Shown here in pieces: positions 17,608-26,973 of a stretch of DNA of 64,000 nucleotides. Position numbers and translations under genes: made by a program. The first letter of the stretch is position 1; every line of letters begins with the position of its first letter. The notes under the pieces are model-generated. The model was not told the DNA's origin. It saw only the letters and a program-made list of their open reading frames with translations, and did no database searches. The stretch comes from Planctomycetaceae bacterium (GTDB lineage Bacteria; Planctomycetota; Planctomycetia; Pirellulales; Pirellulaceae), in the NCBI GenBank assembly GCA_020638995.1, contig JACKHM010000001.1, positions 2,294,001 to 2,358,000 of the forward strand. Direction: 5' to 3'.

Positions 17608-18561
17608 CTACTCCCCAATGCGAGGACGGCGCAAGATGTTGCGGCGCGGCCGATCGACGAGCAAGTCGTCCAGCGCGTTCTGAACCTCCGTGAGTTGGGC
17701 GGCAACAGACTGTCGCAACGTACCGTTGTCGCGTAGCTGCTGCGGACTGCGTCCCTGCACGATATCTTGGACTTGTTCAACCAGTTCATCCAACTGGTCG
17801 TTACTGCGAATGTTCAAGTTGCGAAAGCGGTCGAAGAACTGCACAAGGTTCCCGACCGCCGAGTCGCGGAAGACTTTTGGTTGACCGTCGTTGTCTCCAG
17901 ACAACCGTTCGGTCAAGTGATCAACAAGCTTGGTAAACTCGTCGATAAACGCGGCTTCCGTCAGACGGACCGCTTCATCGAAACGCGAGGCGACACGAGC
18001 ACATTCCTGCTCGTAAAGCGCAGGATTGAGTTGACGAAGGTATGACGGCGCTTCAACCGCGGGGTAATCCCATTCGATCACGAACAGCCCCTGCAGATGC
18101 AGCGGATAATCCGCGGCGTTGAACAGGCTACCCAGCTGCTGTTGGGCCAGATCTTTCAGATCGTCGTACCGCGTTTCCAGCACCTGTACCGCTTCGTTCA
18201 GCTCGGCGCGGAATTCGGCCATCTGCAAATCGAATGTCTCAATCGTGCCTTGCCGGATCAGACGCATCCCTGGTTCTGGAAAAGGAACGGTCACGCCGCG
18301 CCAGTAACCAATGGCGCGTCCCCTGATCGCTGTCAGCCCCTTGTAGGCCGGATGCTTGGTGTCCAGCAGACGCTTCCCGGCCGATAGACAATGTGACTGA
18401 GCGTCGAAAGCAACCGCCGCTCGTTTCCTTTGTTGATCGGTCAGCGCCTTCCGCACGCCAAACCAGGACACCGATAAACGAACTGCCGCCATTTCCGCCC
18501 GTATCCGCTGGGCTGGCGACGTGGATGGACGAACCGCCGGTTCGTCAAGCGTTACACTCAT
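17608..18561 (-). CDS. hypothetical helical protein, 317 aa
   Basis: The ATG at 18561 has AAGGAG 8 bases upstream, so I prefer it to the longer frame (18654) that overlaps the AAA gene. The protein is largely helical with long charged stretches (residues about 200-300) and no signal peptide. There is no motif I can name. It lies 34 bp after the AAA ATPase stop and 5 bp before the next gene, in the core of the operon. It could be a substrate adaptor or target of the AAA protein; this is inference from position only. Confidence 0.75.
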   Translation of the reverse strand: MSVTLDEPAVRPSTSPAQRIRAEMAAVRLSVSWFGVRKALTDQQRKRAAVAFDAQSHCLSAGKRLLDTKHPAYKGLTAIRGRAIGYWRGVTVPFPEPGMRLIRQGTIETFDLQMAEFRAELNEAVQVLETRYDDLKDLAQQQLGSLFNAADYPLHLQGLFVIEWDYPAVEAPSYLRQLNPALYEQECARVASRFDEAVRLTEAAFIDEFTKLVDHLTERLSGDNDGQPKVFRDSAVGNLVQFFDRFRNLNIRSNDQLDELVEQVQDIVQGRSPQQLRDNGTLRQSVAAQLTEVQNALDDLLVDRPRRNILRRPRIGE

Positions 18562-18595
18562 AGGTGATGCTCCTTTCAAGGTGGTCGCCGCTGGT

Positions 18596-21500
18596 TCAGT
18601 TGACGGACGGATCGCGCGGGATGTTGCGGCGAGACGATCGAGCCGTAGAGCCACGACGCGTGTAAATGCCCCCCGTATCGGCGTCCAGGCACCGACCGTT
18701 GGCCCAGTTGCGCAGCCTCTCGACTGACTCGCTGGCAGTAACGGCCACCGGCACGACGTTGGTGGCCGCTTCCTTTAAGGGAAGATCAAGCAATGCGGCC
18801 AGACGGCAGCAACTCTTGATCTCGGCACCTGTCCATTGATCGGTGCGCGGCTTGGGCTGATTGGCATCAAGTCCGTAATGACTCAAGTAGATATCCCAGA
18901 TGCTTCCCTTGTGCGCGGCACCCGGCAAGTCGCAGAAAAAGATGCCATCGAACCGCTCCGCGCGCGCAAATTCCGGTGGCAGGACACTGATGTTGTTGCA
19001 CGTGCAGATGACGAAGACATCCGATTGATGGTCGGCAAGCCAGGTCAAGAACGTACCGAACAAACGTGCGGAGACGCCACTGTCGGATTGACCGGAACTG
19101 GCAACGCCACTCAACGCCTTCTCGACTTCGTCGATCATCAAGACGGCGGGGCTCATCGCGTCCACGACTCGCAACGCCTGTCGCACATTCCGCGTAGGAT
19201 AGGCTGCGGGCGAGTTATCAGCCGAAGCTGACACTTTTCCCGCAACCCTCCTCCAAACCGGACGTGCCACTTTCATGGCATCCGGCTTTCCAGTGTTGAG
19301 ATAGTCAGGTTACGCGAGGCGTATGCTTGATGTCTTGATAACATCGTCGACATAGCATCAGCGTTTTCCGGTGTCGGCCAAGCATCACCCGAACCCACTT
19401 TGGTGGCTTCGCTCGCCACGAGCGTCGAAGATCCGCGAGACGACGAACTTGGTGGACCACGCATGGTCCTTCCAGTCCGCACAGTTCACAGCGGTTCGCC
19501 AACAAGCGTGCGACGAGTTCAGTCGGTGGGCTTACGGGAACGTGGGCCGGTGGATCACAATCGTTTCCAAATGATGACCGGGCAAGGTTGATACCGCCAA
19601 AGTAGGCCGCACGGTCTTCACCGTGGTGGCGTTCTGTCAGCAGCAACACTTTCCGGGGTCCGAGAGGCGTTTCTACTTCCGCCTTGAAGGTGTCGAAGAT
19701 AGCCTTCGTGGTCATGCTGAACTTCACGGCCAGGGTCTTGGCCAATGAGACGTTCATGAAGTAGAAGAGCTTGCCGAGTCGCACGTTCATGTTCCAGGCG
19801 AGCTGGTAGTATTGAACGAGCCCTCGCCATTCCGCCTGGTATCTCGCTACGATGTCCAAAGGACGTTCGTTGATGAGATCAGAGCGCGGGATTACTCTGC
19901 CAGCCTCGGTAAACTTGGCCAGCTTCTTGGCGATAACATCGGCAGGAACGAGTAGACACACATTTCCATTACTTTTCCGCACGCCATTGACTTTGTGGTC
20001 ATTGTTGTGGGAAACGCAAATCTCGTAGCCGAGAAAGCGGGCTTTCTCGGTCCGAGCATGGGTTATAAGCGTCTTCTCCGAGGAGAGCGTCAGTTTCAGT
20101 TCGTCCCGAAGGAACTGCTGAAGTCGCAGCTTGATCTCCTCCGCCTCACATTTCGGGCCTGTGAGTCCGAGTAGAAAATCGTCCGCATAGCGGACGTAAC
20201 GCAGGCGGCGATAGTTAGGATCGTTCAGGTCTTTCGACGGCAGAACGCCTTTGCGTCGCATGCATTCGCGATAGCCTTGAATATCGCCATCACGCTTTCT
20301 TCTCGCGGCCATCTTCTGGAGGTTGTGGTAAGCCTGGTTTGTGCGACGCACCTTGCCTTGATTAAACTCCGGCAGGAGCGTCTGTTCGACGAACTTGTCC
20401 AACCGGTCAAGGTAGATATTGGAGAGGATCGGGCTAACAATCCCGCCTTGCGGCGCACCGCTAAGCGTTGAGTGAAAGCTCCAATCTTCCAAGTATCCAG
20501 CCCGAAGCAGTTGGGAGACCAGTTCAATGAACCGGCCATCGCGGATCTTCTCGCGAAGGATGCTGAGCAACTCCTGATGGTCGATGTTGTCAAAACATCC
20601 GGCGATGTCTCCCTCGATGAACCATGTTGTTCCGGTCCACGTTCGTGCAATCTTGGCCAGAGCCGTTTGACAGCCACAGTTCGGTCGGAATCCGAACGAA
20701 CAGTCGCTGAACTGGGGCTCGTAGTACGCTTCGAGGATGGTCCGAAGCGATTCTTGTACGAGCTTATCTGACCAGGTTGGAAGTCCCAGCGGTCGAAGTT
20801 TGGCATTCTTCTTGGGAATGTAAACTCGTTTGACCGGGGTCCATTTGAATCGTTCGCGACGCAGAGCCGCGACGATGTCGTGGATCTTTTCCAGAGACAT
20901 TCCATCCGCCGTCTCCTTGGTGATACCGGGCGTCATCGCACCGTCGTTACGGTAGATCTTGCCGTAACTGGCCAGATGAAGCTCCGGGTCATACAGGAGG
21001 CGGTAGACCCGTTCCAGGCAGAGGCCACGTGATCCTCTATCCTGCAGAACCCACATCGTTTTGGACATCTTGTGCATCACGCACGCCCTTGCGAATGGAC
21101 TCCGCACAACACCTACCCCCCTTCGCCATGTAGTAGGCTTTCCCTACCGCTGACTACTATGGGGGCTCCGTCACCATAGGACTCGCGTCCCGTAGGCGAT
21201 CCCGAATTCCGTACGAATTGAACGATAGGTCTGGTTAGGCTCCTCGTTCGCTCCCTTAAAATGCCTCGCTGGCATTCCGTGTCGTTCCAGAGTGTTGCCG
21301 GGCAACAGAACAATCCCGGGTATGAACGACAAGATGAGTTGAGTCGTTGTCTCATCTGCGGGGCGTTTACGCCGTGGAAGCTGAGGTTCAAACAGTCTAG
21401 CCTTAGCCATACAGACCGGGTCTTGCGGAGCATGGAATCAACGACTTCATCCATCAACCGCTTTTCGGTAGTGCTATATTTCCCCTTGGCCTTTCGGCTC

Positions 21501-22487
21501 ATTTCAGGTAATACCGATGACCCACAAGTCTTTACTCCGAACTTGTCTATGCTGTGCATAGGATTCAATTCGCCGTTAGACGGCGCACTCCGTTTCCCCG
21601 ACGAGGCTTCCCATCATGGCGCCGACGTCCATAATCAACGTCGGCCGCCCGACGGCGTGACCAAGCCCTTTGGCAAATGCGCTCTTTCCGGTGCCTGGAA
21701 CTCCTAGTAACAAAACACCGCGTGGCTTTGGTCCTGCACTCCCTTGACGTGTCGGACGCAGAGCCCTCCGGCAAAACGATTTCAGTGCCTCCATCCCTCC
21801 CAAACCGTCGAGCGATTCGCCGCCTTGATGGAGCGATAACAGGCCACTTTTCTTTAGCATCTGCGCCTTGGTCTTCCAAAGCACCTCCGGCAACAATCGA
21901 CCGTGCTGCACGAGTGATAGCGATAGGGCGAACTCGACCTCGTACCTTGTCAAACCGACTGCCGAGTCGAGCACCCGCTGCAGCTGATCGCCATCCGGTA
22001 ACTCTCCCTCTTCGGTCGCAATACCGCGGGCGATCTGTTCGATTTGTTCACGATCTGGAAGCTCGTGCTCCAAAACCACGAACAGCTTTTCAAGTTCGAG
22101 CGGCAATTGCACGAGAGGTGATAACACGATCAGAAACGTTCGATTCCGCTTGCCGTCGGTAACCTGCCGTACCATGGCCTGGATGACTTCCGCCGAATTG
22201 AGAAATCGATGGAAGTTAGTCAAAACCAGAAGGGCAACACCATCGGGTGTGGCCAACGAGTTCACGATGCGAATCGCTGCCAGAGGGTCGGTGGCCGCAG
22301 CCGACGCAGCGGTCGTATGACCACTTACCGCCAGTCCCCGCTCGATGTCCCAGGTGGCCAGGTGCCATTGTTCTTCGCCGCAGATGCGCGAAATATCCGC
22401 CACAGCATCTTCGTGCTCGTGGCTCTGGATCCAAATGCCGCTGCAGCAAGCGCGCACGTGGTCCCTCAAGCTGTTTGCCAGCGTCAT
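18596..22487 (-). CDS. Ycf46-like AAA+ ATPase, split by a group II intron: join(22487..21589, 19193..18596)
   Basis: The exons sum to 1,497 nt (498 aa plus stop). Exon 1 has the N-terminal domain typical of Ycf46-type AAA proteins and ends with Walker A G-V-P-G-T-G-K-S (about 261-268) and G-S-L-V-G-E-T. Exon 2 starts R-N-V-R-Q-A-L, then Walker B V-L-M-I-D-E-V-E-K-A, sensor-1 T-C-N-N and the Arg-finger region F-A-R-A-E-R-F-D-G. The join recreates the family string G-E-T-E-R-N-V-R-Q-A. Unspliced transcript would give a dead 303-residue product ending C-A-V. It follows DUF1257- and DUF2997-type genes, an association also known to me from cyanobacteria. Likely an ATP-driven remodeller working with the conjugation enzymes. 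Confidence 0.88.
19194..21588 (-). mobile_element. complete group II intron (2,395 nt) inserted in the AAA ATPase gene
   Basis: The 5' end at 21588 reads GTGCGCC, the canonical bacterial group II start. The 3' end at 19194 reads CTATCCTAC. Just upstream, on the minus strand, lie a domain V hairpin (about 19288-19251, GCCGGATGCC/GAAA/GGCACGTCCGGTTT) and a domain VI stem with GCGGG/CCCGC and a TTCG loop (about 19247-19200). Orientation matches the host gene and removal restores the frame, so it should splice. Subtype not fixed; the GTGCGCC start and YADD enzyme suggest the chloroplast-like or class B group. Confidence 0.92.
19305..21107 (-). CDS. group II intron reverse transcriptase/maturase, 600 aa
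   Basis: Encoded inside the intron; promotes splicing and retrohoming. Seen: RT blocks with S-F-G-F-R-P (about 138), Q-G-G-I-V-S-P-I-L-S-N-I-Y-L (about 225), catalytic R-Y-A-D-D-F (about 310), an X/maturase region (about 400-470), and a C-terminal HNH-like segment with C-E-L-C-G, then L-C-R-R-C-Y. In that segment the usual paired His reads V-H-Q-V-R and the terminal I-H is I-K-H, so endonuclease activity may be weakened. Start: GTG at 21107; an ATG at 21074 is also possible. The length is normal for the family. Confidence 0.92.
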   Translation of the reverse strand: MRSPFARACVMHKMSKTMWVLQDRGSRGLCLERVYRLLYDPELHLASYGKIYRNDGAMTPGITKETADGMSLEKIHDIVAALRRERFKWTPVKRVYIPKKNAKLRPLGLPTWSDKLVQESLRTILEAYYEPQFSDCSFGFRPNCGCQTALAKIARTWTGTTWFIEGDIAGCFDNIDHQELLSILREKIRDGRFIELVSQLLRAGYLEDWSFHSTLSGAPQGGIVSPILSNIYLDRLDKFVEQTLLPEFNQGKVRRTNQAYHNLQKMAARRKRDGDIQGYRECMRRKGVLPSKDLNDPNYRRLRYVRYADDFLLGLTGPKCEAEEIKLRLQQFLRDELKLTLSSEKTLITHARTEKARFLGYEICVSHNNDHKVNGVRKSNGNVCLLVPADVIAKKLAKFTEAGRVIPRSDLINERPLDIVARYQAEWRGLVQYYQLAWNMNVRLGKLFYFMNVSLAKTLAVKFSMTTKAIFDTFKAEVETPLGPRKVLLLTERHHGEDRAAYFGGINLARSSFGNDCDPPAHVPVSPPTELVARLLANRCELCGLEGPCVVHQVRRLADLRRSWRAKPPKWVRVMLGRHRKTLMLCRRCYQDIKHTPRVT

Positions 22488-22527
22488 AGAATGCCTTTCA
22501 ATTCCGCGTGGAATGATGTTGCCGGAA

Positions 22528-22722
22528 TCAGTTCTGTTGGCGAACTTGACTTTGTCCGGTCACGGCCGTTTGGTGATATTCGGAAGTAAGCCGTTCTTGC
22601 GCCGGCGTACCGAGCGCCAATTCCAGGAAACGACTGAACGGTTTACAGTCCGCGCCTGCGAAACCTTTCGTCTCCACTTGTGTCTCCCCCTTGGGTGAGA
22701 CGGTGACGATGATCCTCTTCAT
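22528..22722 (-). CDS. DUF2997-like small protein, 64 aa
   Basis: Begins M-K-R-I-I-V-T-V-S-P-K-G-E-T, then K-G-F-A-G-A-D-C-K and F-L-E-L-A-L-G, which is the pattern of DUF2997 (beta hairpin, a conserved Cys, then L-E-x-A-L-G). The ATG overlaps the stop of the preceding gene (ATGA), implying coupled translation. Function unknown; the family commonly sits beside Ycf46-type ATPases, as here. Confidence 0.8.
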   Translation of the reverse strand: MKRIIVTVSPKGETQVETKGFAGADCKPFSRFLELALGTPAQERLTSEYHQTAVTGQSQVRQQN

Positions 22723-23087
22723 GCTGCACCCCCTACCGCAACCGTCATGCGAATCGAACCGTCCGGCAACGACTCCTCGGTCATGGTATGACCTTGCGTT
22801 CGGACCTCGATCCGAGTTTTCTCGACTGCATACGCTTGCAGAAACTCATGCAGTCGAGATTCGTCGCCCCATCTTCCGCCGTAGGTGTCGTAGTGGACCC
22901 GACCAGTCTCGGTGTTGCAGACGGCCGGGTACTTCCAATCAGGAAGCCGGACGGCCCACCCGGTGACTTCGCCAGCAAATAGGCGTGTTGGGCCGTGAAC
23001 GGGTGGAGGTAATGTCAGCCGGTGGCAGGCAGCACCAATGGCTGCTGGATCTCTCACCTCTGTGGCGATTTCAACAATGTGTGACAA
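22719..23087 (-). CDS. Ycf35/DUF1257-like protein, 122 aa
   Basis: I choose the TTG at 23087 (M-S-H-I-V-E-I-A-T-E-V-R-D) because GGAG stands 8 bases upstream and M-S-H is the usual start of DUF1257 proteins; the frame upstream to 23117 has no comparable signal. The C-terminal part has Y-G-G-R-W-G, L-H-E-F-L-Q-A-Y-A and L-P-D-G-S-I-R-M-T-V, as in Ycf35-like proteins. It forms a Ycf35-DUF2997-Ycf46 trio with the next two genes. Biochemical role unknown. Confidence 0.7.
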   Translation of the reverse strand: MSHIVEIATEVRDPAAIGAACHRLTLPPPVHGPTRLFAGEVTGWAVRLPDWKYPAVCNTETGRVHYDTYGGRWGDESRLHEFLQAYAVEKTRIEVRTQGHTMTEESLPDGSIRMTVAVGGAA

Positions 23088-23131
23088 TTGACAATCTCCT
23101 TCGGTGTACGATGCCATGAAGCTGGTGAAAC

Positions 23132-23713
23132 CTAGATCGCGACGCTCTCATCGTGGGAGGCTGATGGATCATCAGGGTCCGCGAGCCGCTGCTGGACGTG
23201 GTGCTCAATCACGGGGGAGATTGCACCCGGGCACAGTAGCCTGGGGCGATCGCTCGCAAATTCTTCAATCAACAACTCGCTGATCGCCAGTTCGTCTTGA
23301 GGTGCGCTGCGCCAATCGTGCAGTAAGTACCAGGACAGCAACAACGGAAGTGCACAGACCAGCAGCAGGCCGCCATAATGCAGCACCGGAACCAGCAGTG
23401 AGTCGCGATAGCGCTCGCCGGCGATTCGTTGGCGTTCGCTCTCCAGCCGATCACGCTGAACGCCAACGTCCGCCTGCTGCCGCTGAACCTCGCGCTGCAG
23501 CGAAGTCAGTTCCTTTCGCGACTCATGTTCGCTTTCAACTAATCTCTTGACCCCTTCGGCGACCTCGCGGTTAAGTCGGGTCATCTCTTCATTCTGTGAT
23601 CGCTGTTGCTGAACCGATTCCTGCGCCATCCGTGCCAGTCGCTCGTCTTGGCTACAACCGGTGATCACGATGGTCAAAAGCATCGTCAGCAGTATCCTTT
23701 GGTTCTTGATCAT
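23132..23713 (-). CDS. predicted lipoprotein with coiled coil and transmembrane helix, 193 aa
   Basis: The N terminus is a lipoprotein signal ending I-V-I-T-G-C-S (lipobox, Cys about 20). Residues about 28-100 are Gln/Glu/Arg-rich heptads, probably a coiled coil, followed by a hydrophobic segment L-L-L-V-C-A-L-P-L-L-L-S-W-Y (about 112-128) and an acidic cytoplasmic or periplasmic tail. Having both a lipid anchor and a membrane span is unusual. It lies between tniQ and the Ycf35-like gene on the same strand; whether it belongs to the conjugation pathway is unclear. Confidence 0.7.
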   Translation of the reverse strand: MIKNQRILLTMLLTIVITGCSQDERLARMAQESVQQQRSQNEEMTRLNREVAEGVKRLVESEHESRKELTSLQREVQRQQADVGVQRDRLESERQRIAGERYRDSLLVPVLHYGGLLLVCALPLLLSWYLLHDWRSAPQDELAISELLIEEFASDRPRLLCPGAISPVIEHHVQQRLADPDDPSASHDESVAI

Positions 23714-23846
23714 GACGTTTCCAATGAAGTAACAATCGACGTAAAAGGACTTGCAGTGCCCGCCTCAACCGCGCCTCGCGCAACAGGGCGACCACCGCAA
23801 GCAGGATGGCTAGCGACATGCAGGCCACCACGATGTGTGTGTTCAA
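23652..23846 (-). CDS. small membrane protein, about 64 aa
   Basis: A TTG start at 23846 preceded by GAGGAC gives M-N-T-H-I-V-V-A-C-M-S-L-A-I-L-L-A-V-V-A, one transmembrane helix, then a basic Arg/Leu-rich amphipathic stretch. It overlaps the lipoprotein start by 62 bp and follows tniQ by 90 bp. Short, with an unusual start, so it may be spurious. Confidence 0.4.
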   Translation of the reverse strand: MNTHIVVACMSLAILLAVVALLREARLRRALQVLLRRLLLHWKRHDQEPKDTADDAFDHRDHRL

Positions 23847-23936
23847 ATTGCAGTCCTCATTTCGGAAAAGACGGCGAGAAAGAGCGAACTGCTGCAAGGT
23901 GAGTAGTTCGAAGAATCGGAGAAACAAATCGCCCCA

Positions 23937-25874
23937 TCATGCGACGCGGCGAAACGTGCCTGTTTCCCGTTGTTGTTTGATCTGAGTGACGTCGTCACGG
24001 CGGTACAGAGAGAATCCGGCACCTGGTGTTACCCGTTTCCCATAGACCGGTTGAATGCGCCCTTCGGCTTCCCAGCGGACCAATGAAGCGCGACTGATAT
24101 GGAGCAACTCGCACACCTCAGCCGCATGACAATAGGTCGCACGAAAGCGGTCGACCTCCTCTTGTGAACAGACGCGCGACCGTCCTGATCGCCGGACACA
24201 AAGCATTCGCATGGCGATCCATTTCTTGAGAACTCGCTCCTTGGTCGGGCGTCCCGGTAAGAGGACCTTCGCCAGATGATTCAGCGGATAACCATGTTCA
24301 CCAAAGTGTTGCGCGCGAATGTCCGGCAAGATGTGATCAAGGTCCCTCTTCGACACCAACACTCCTTTGAGCGTTCCCTCATCATGCAACCTGCATCCTC
24401 GGATCTGACCCGTCACAACACTTTGCCAAAGCCTGGCGAATGTCAGCCCAGTCGGACCGTAAACCCGAGTTGCCTGCCGCGCCGACAACCAGTTCGAGGT
24501 GAGACGCGATGCACAGGGCAACTCACGATAGCGATTCTCTAAGCTTTGGACCGAGCCTAGCAAGACGCGCCAACCACGTTGCGTGCGAATACCACATAGC
24601 AGGTCGAGTCGAATCAGATCAACCAGTTGATGGGGACCAATTCCCAACCGAGACGCCGCTTGTGTCCGGGAAAGCGATTCCCGCAGTTGTTGCTTTAGCT
24701 GGCCCACCGACGCGCGCCGCACGAGGCCGACGGTGCGAGTCCCCGCATCACTCCATTTACCCTCCAGCAGGCCACGTTCAATCAATTCACGAATGGCAGT
24801 GTGACGAACACCAAGCAGCCTGGCCCCTTGAGTCTGTGTAATCCAGTCACGACAGGACAATTTGCTCCGAGCTACACGAGACTTGAACAGACACACCTTG
24901 CGACTCAGATGGCCTCGCGTGTAATGCGTCAGCAGATAGTCACGCAACACGTCGGCCGGTGCGGCGTAACCCAATGCTTCGAGCTTGGAAGCGTTGCGCG
25001 GCAGATAACCGAACGTCCGTGCGATCGCAGACGATTGGGGCGATTCTGAGTTTTGCTGGAGCACATCCAGAAACGACAGGAAACGATTGGGCCAGTCGGA
25101 TATTGTCGACGTGGCAGCAAACCAGGTCGATTGTTCGTCCGTGGCCGCTGGCGGCAACGTCAAGGCATTTGGCCAATCGGCAAGGTATTTACGCCGCCCG
25201 TCCAAGCATGCTCGAATGCGGTCCAACCACCAGAAACAAGTGGCCGTGGAAAGACCGGGAATCGGCTCTTCCACGCCGTGAAGGCATTGAAACACGCTTC
25301 GCGCCATCCTGGCGGCTTCTTCAGAAACCTTGCATGCCCGCCACTGGCGAATGTCGCTTCCACAACTGCAGTTTTGGACAAGCTTGCGGTTAGGACGCAA
25401 TTGTCGCTGGCAATCCGAACAGCGATCGACCAGTAAGCATCGATGCTCAGGACATATGGGCGCTGGCTGGAATAACCAGGCAACGCGCTCGTAGGGGACT
25501 CGGTCGTCACGCAGGCAACCGGGACATACGGTTGCGGCAGCCGTGAAGTAGCGCAGGGTGGTCTCCGTATCGAGAATCCTTGTCGCCGGGTCTCGACGTG
25601 TAGGTAATACCAACTCGGTCGACCAACGATGGACCGTGAGCGATAACAGCTCCCACGGACTGCAGTCCAGCAGTTGGCCCAGTGGCGTGAGTAGCTGATC
25701 GTCACATAGCGAGTTGGCGTTCCACAACACTGCCCTCTTGTCCGAGATCAGATTGGCGATATATCCGACATCCTTGTAGCCCATCCCCTCGGACGTGCGT
25801 CTGAGAAGACTGGCCAACGATTCACCGGGCAGAGCTACTTGACGGGCGGGCAACCTGCGGTTGCGTTGCATCAT
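23937..25874 (-). CDS. tniQ: TniQ/TnsD-family target-selection protein, 645 aa
   Basis: The N terminus P-G-E-S-L-A-S-L-L-R-R matches TniQ. Zinc ligands C-P-G-C-L-R-D-D and C-P-E-H-R-C, then C-S-D-C, lie at about 125-165. The length resembles TnsD (about 500) more than short CRISPR-linked TniQ, and the C-terminal part holds extra DNA-binding units, the last MerR/excisionase-like (V-C-E-L-L-H-I-S-R-A-S-L-V-R-W-E). It starts ATGA-overlapped with tnsC. It should choose the insertion site by binding a fixed DNA sequence; the target is unknown. No Cas gene or CRISPR array is present, so this is not a CRISPR-associated transposon. Confidence 0.9.
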   Translation of the reverse strand: MMQRNRRLPARQVALPGESLASLLRRTSEGMGYKDVGYIANLISDKRAVLWNANSLCDDQLLTPLGQLLDCSPWELLSLTVHRWSTELVLPTRRDPATRILDTETTLRYFTAAATVCPGCLRDDRVPYERVAWLFQPAPICPEHRCLLVDRCSDCQRQLRPNRKLVQNCSCGSDIRQWRACKVSEEAARMARSVFQCLHGVEEPIPGLSTATCFWWLDRIRACLDGRRKYLADWPNALTLPPAATDEQSTWFAATSTISDWPNRFLSFLDVLQQNSESPQSSAIARTFGYLPRNASKLEALGYAAPADVLRDYLLTHYTRGHLSRKVCLFKSRVARSKLSCRDWITQTQGARLLGVRHTAIRELIERGLLEGKWSDAGTRTVGLVRRASVGQLKQQLRESLSRTQAASRLGIGPHQLVDLIRLDLLCGIRTQRGWRVLLGSVQSLENRYRELPCASRLTSNWLSARQATRVYGPTGLTFARLWQSVVTGQIRGCRLHDEGTLKGVLVSKRDLDHILPDIRAQHFGEHGYPLNHLAKVLLPGRPTKERVLKKWIAMRMLCVRRSGRSRVCSQEEVDRFRATYCHAAEVCELLHISRASLVRWEAEGRIQPVYGKRVTPGAGFSLYRRDDVTQIKQQRETGTFRRVA

Positions 25875-26923
25875 CCACCTCCCAATAGCTGGCCAGCTGT
25901 CAATTGTTTCCGGCGGCTCCTGGCGGCTCGCGGCGTCAATCCCACACCGGCTGTCCGCAATTCGTCCGCCGGCTGTACTCGATCGAGGGCTCCTTTATCA
26001 AGTTTGCCAATAAACGGATTAGCTTGATCGGCCAACACGCGCTGCATCGCCAACTTCGATTCGTAGACGCGTGCAAGATCCGCGATGTCGACTTGTTCGT
26101 GTCCTTGCGAGATTGCTTCAGACGTGGCGCCCCGGACGAGCGTCATCAAGTAATCTGGCACACCTCGCGTTGCCAGAAAGAAACGGCCAGCCAGTTCTGC
26201 CTCAGCAAACCCGGATTCCTTAGCCAACGGTAGCGACGCATCCAGCTTCTTGAGCATGCCGCAGAACTCGCGCCTCCCAGCCGTCGTTCGCCAGGTAAAG
26301 CAACGCAGTGTCAGACGCTCCTTGAATCGACGTTCGGTATGCTCAGCGCTCAAGACGTGCTCAGCCTCCGGCATTCCACAAACGACGATCGGAATCTTCG
26401 TATTCACGATCAGAACTTTCAGCCACTGTGACGCCTTGGTCATGACACGGGCCCGATCGATGTCGAACAGGTGATGGAATTCGTCCATCACGATTAACTC
26501 CACGCCACAATGATGCAGCAGTTTCACCGCGCGGTTCGTCAGCGTTTGGACGGTGCCGCGGCTCCATGCGGGATCGCCCAAGGCCATCAGCAGATCCGAG
26601 GCAATTCCCTTTGGCCGGGCATCTGGCTGGAGCGTCACTTTCAGAACAGGTTGCCGAGTCGCCGTTTCGGTCTCTTCCGCTGGGTAGGACTTCCGATAGT
26701 GATCAACCACGCTGGTCTTACCTACGCCGGAGGTACCCAGGATCGCTCCGCAAACCGGTTCGGACGCATGCCGGCTGCTCTTGTGACAATGGTCTAACAG
26801 TGCGACCGCTTCGCGAAAGCGCGGGTGCAAGACCAGCAAGCGGTGCACATGTTCCAGCCGCTCCTGGACGGAAGTCGTGTGCCACCGAGTTCGATCCGAT
26901 TGAGCAGGGGATGCGCGGACCAT
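25871..26923 (-). CDS. tnsC: TnsC-family AAA+ transposition regulator, 350 aa
   Basis: Walker A G-T-S-G-V-G-K-T-S (about 64-72), Walker B L-I-V-M-D-E-F-H-H-L (about 140), and a later A-T-R-G-V-P motif, as in TnsC/TniB. The ATG at 26923 has GAGGAG 6 bases upstream. In Tn7-like systems it links the target-bound TniQ to the transposase and gives target immunity. It follows tnsB by 50 bp and overlaps tniQ by 4 bp. Confidence 0.93.
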   Translation of the reverse strand: MVRASPAQSDRTRWHTTSVQERLEHVHRLLVLHPRFREAVALLDHCHKSSRHASEPVCGAILGTSGVGKTSVVDHYRKSYPAEETETATRQPVLKVTLQPDARPKGIASDLLMALGDPAWSRGTVQTLTNRAVKLLHHCGVELIVMDEFHHLFDIDRARVMTKASQWLKVLIVNTKIPIVVCGMPEAEHVLSAEHTERRFKERLTLRCFTWRTTAGRREFCGMLKKLDASLPLAKESGFAEAELAGRFFLATRGVPDYLMTLVRGATSEAISQGHEQVDIADLARVYESKLAMQRVLADQANPFIGKLDKGALDRVQPADELRTAGVGLTPRAARSRRKQLTAGQLLGGG

Positions 26924-26973
26924 TGGTATCTCCTCGAGAAACGAAACAAGGATAGGGAGTAAGAAAACCGGTG

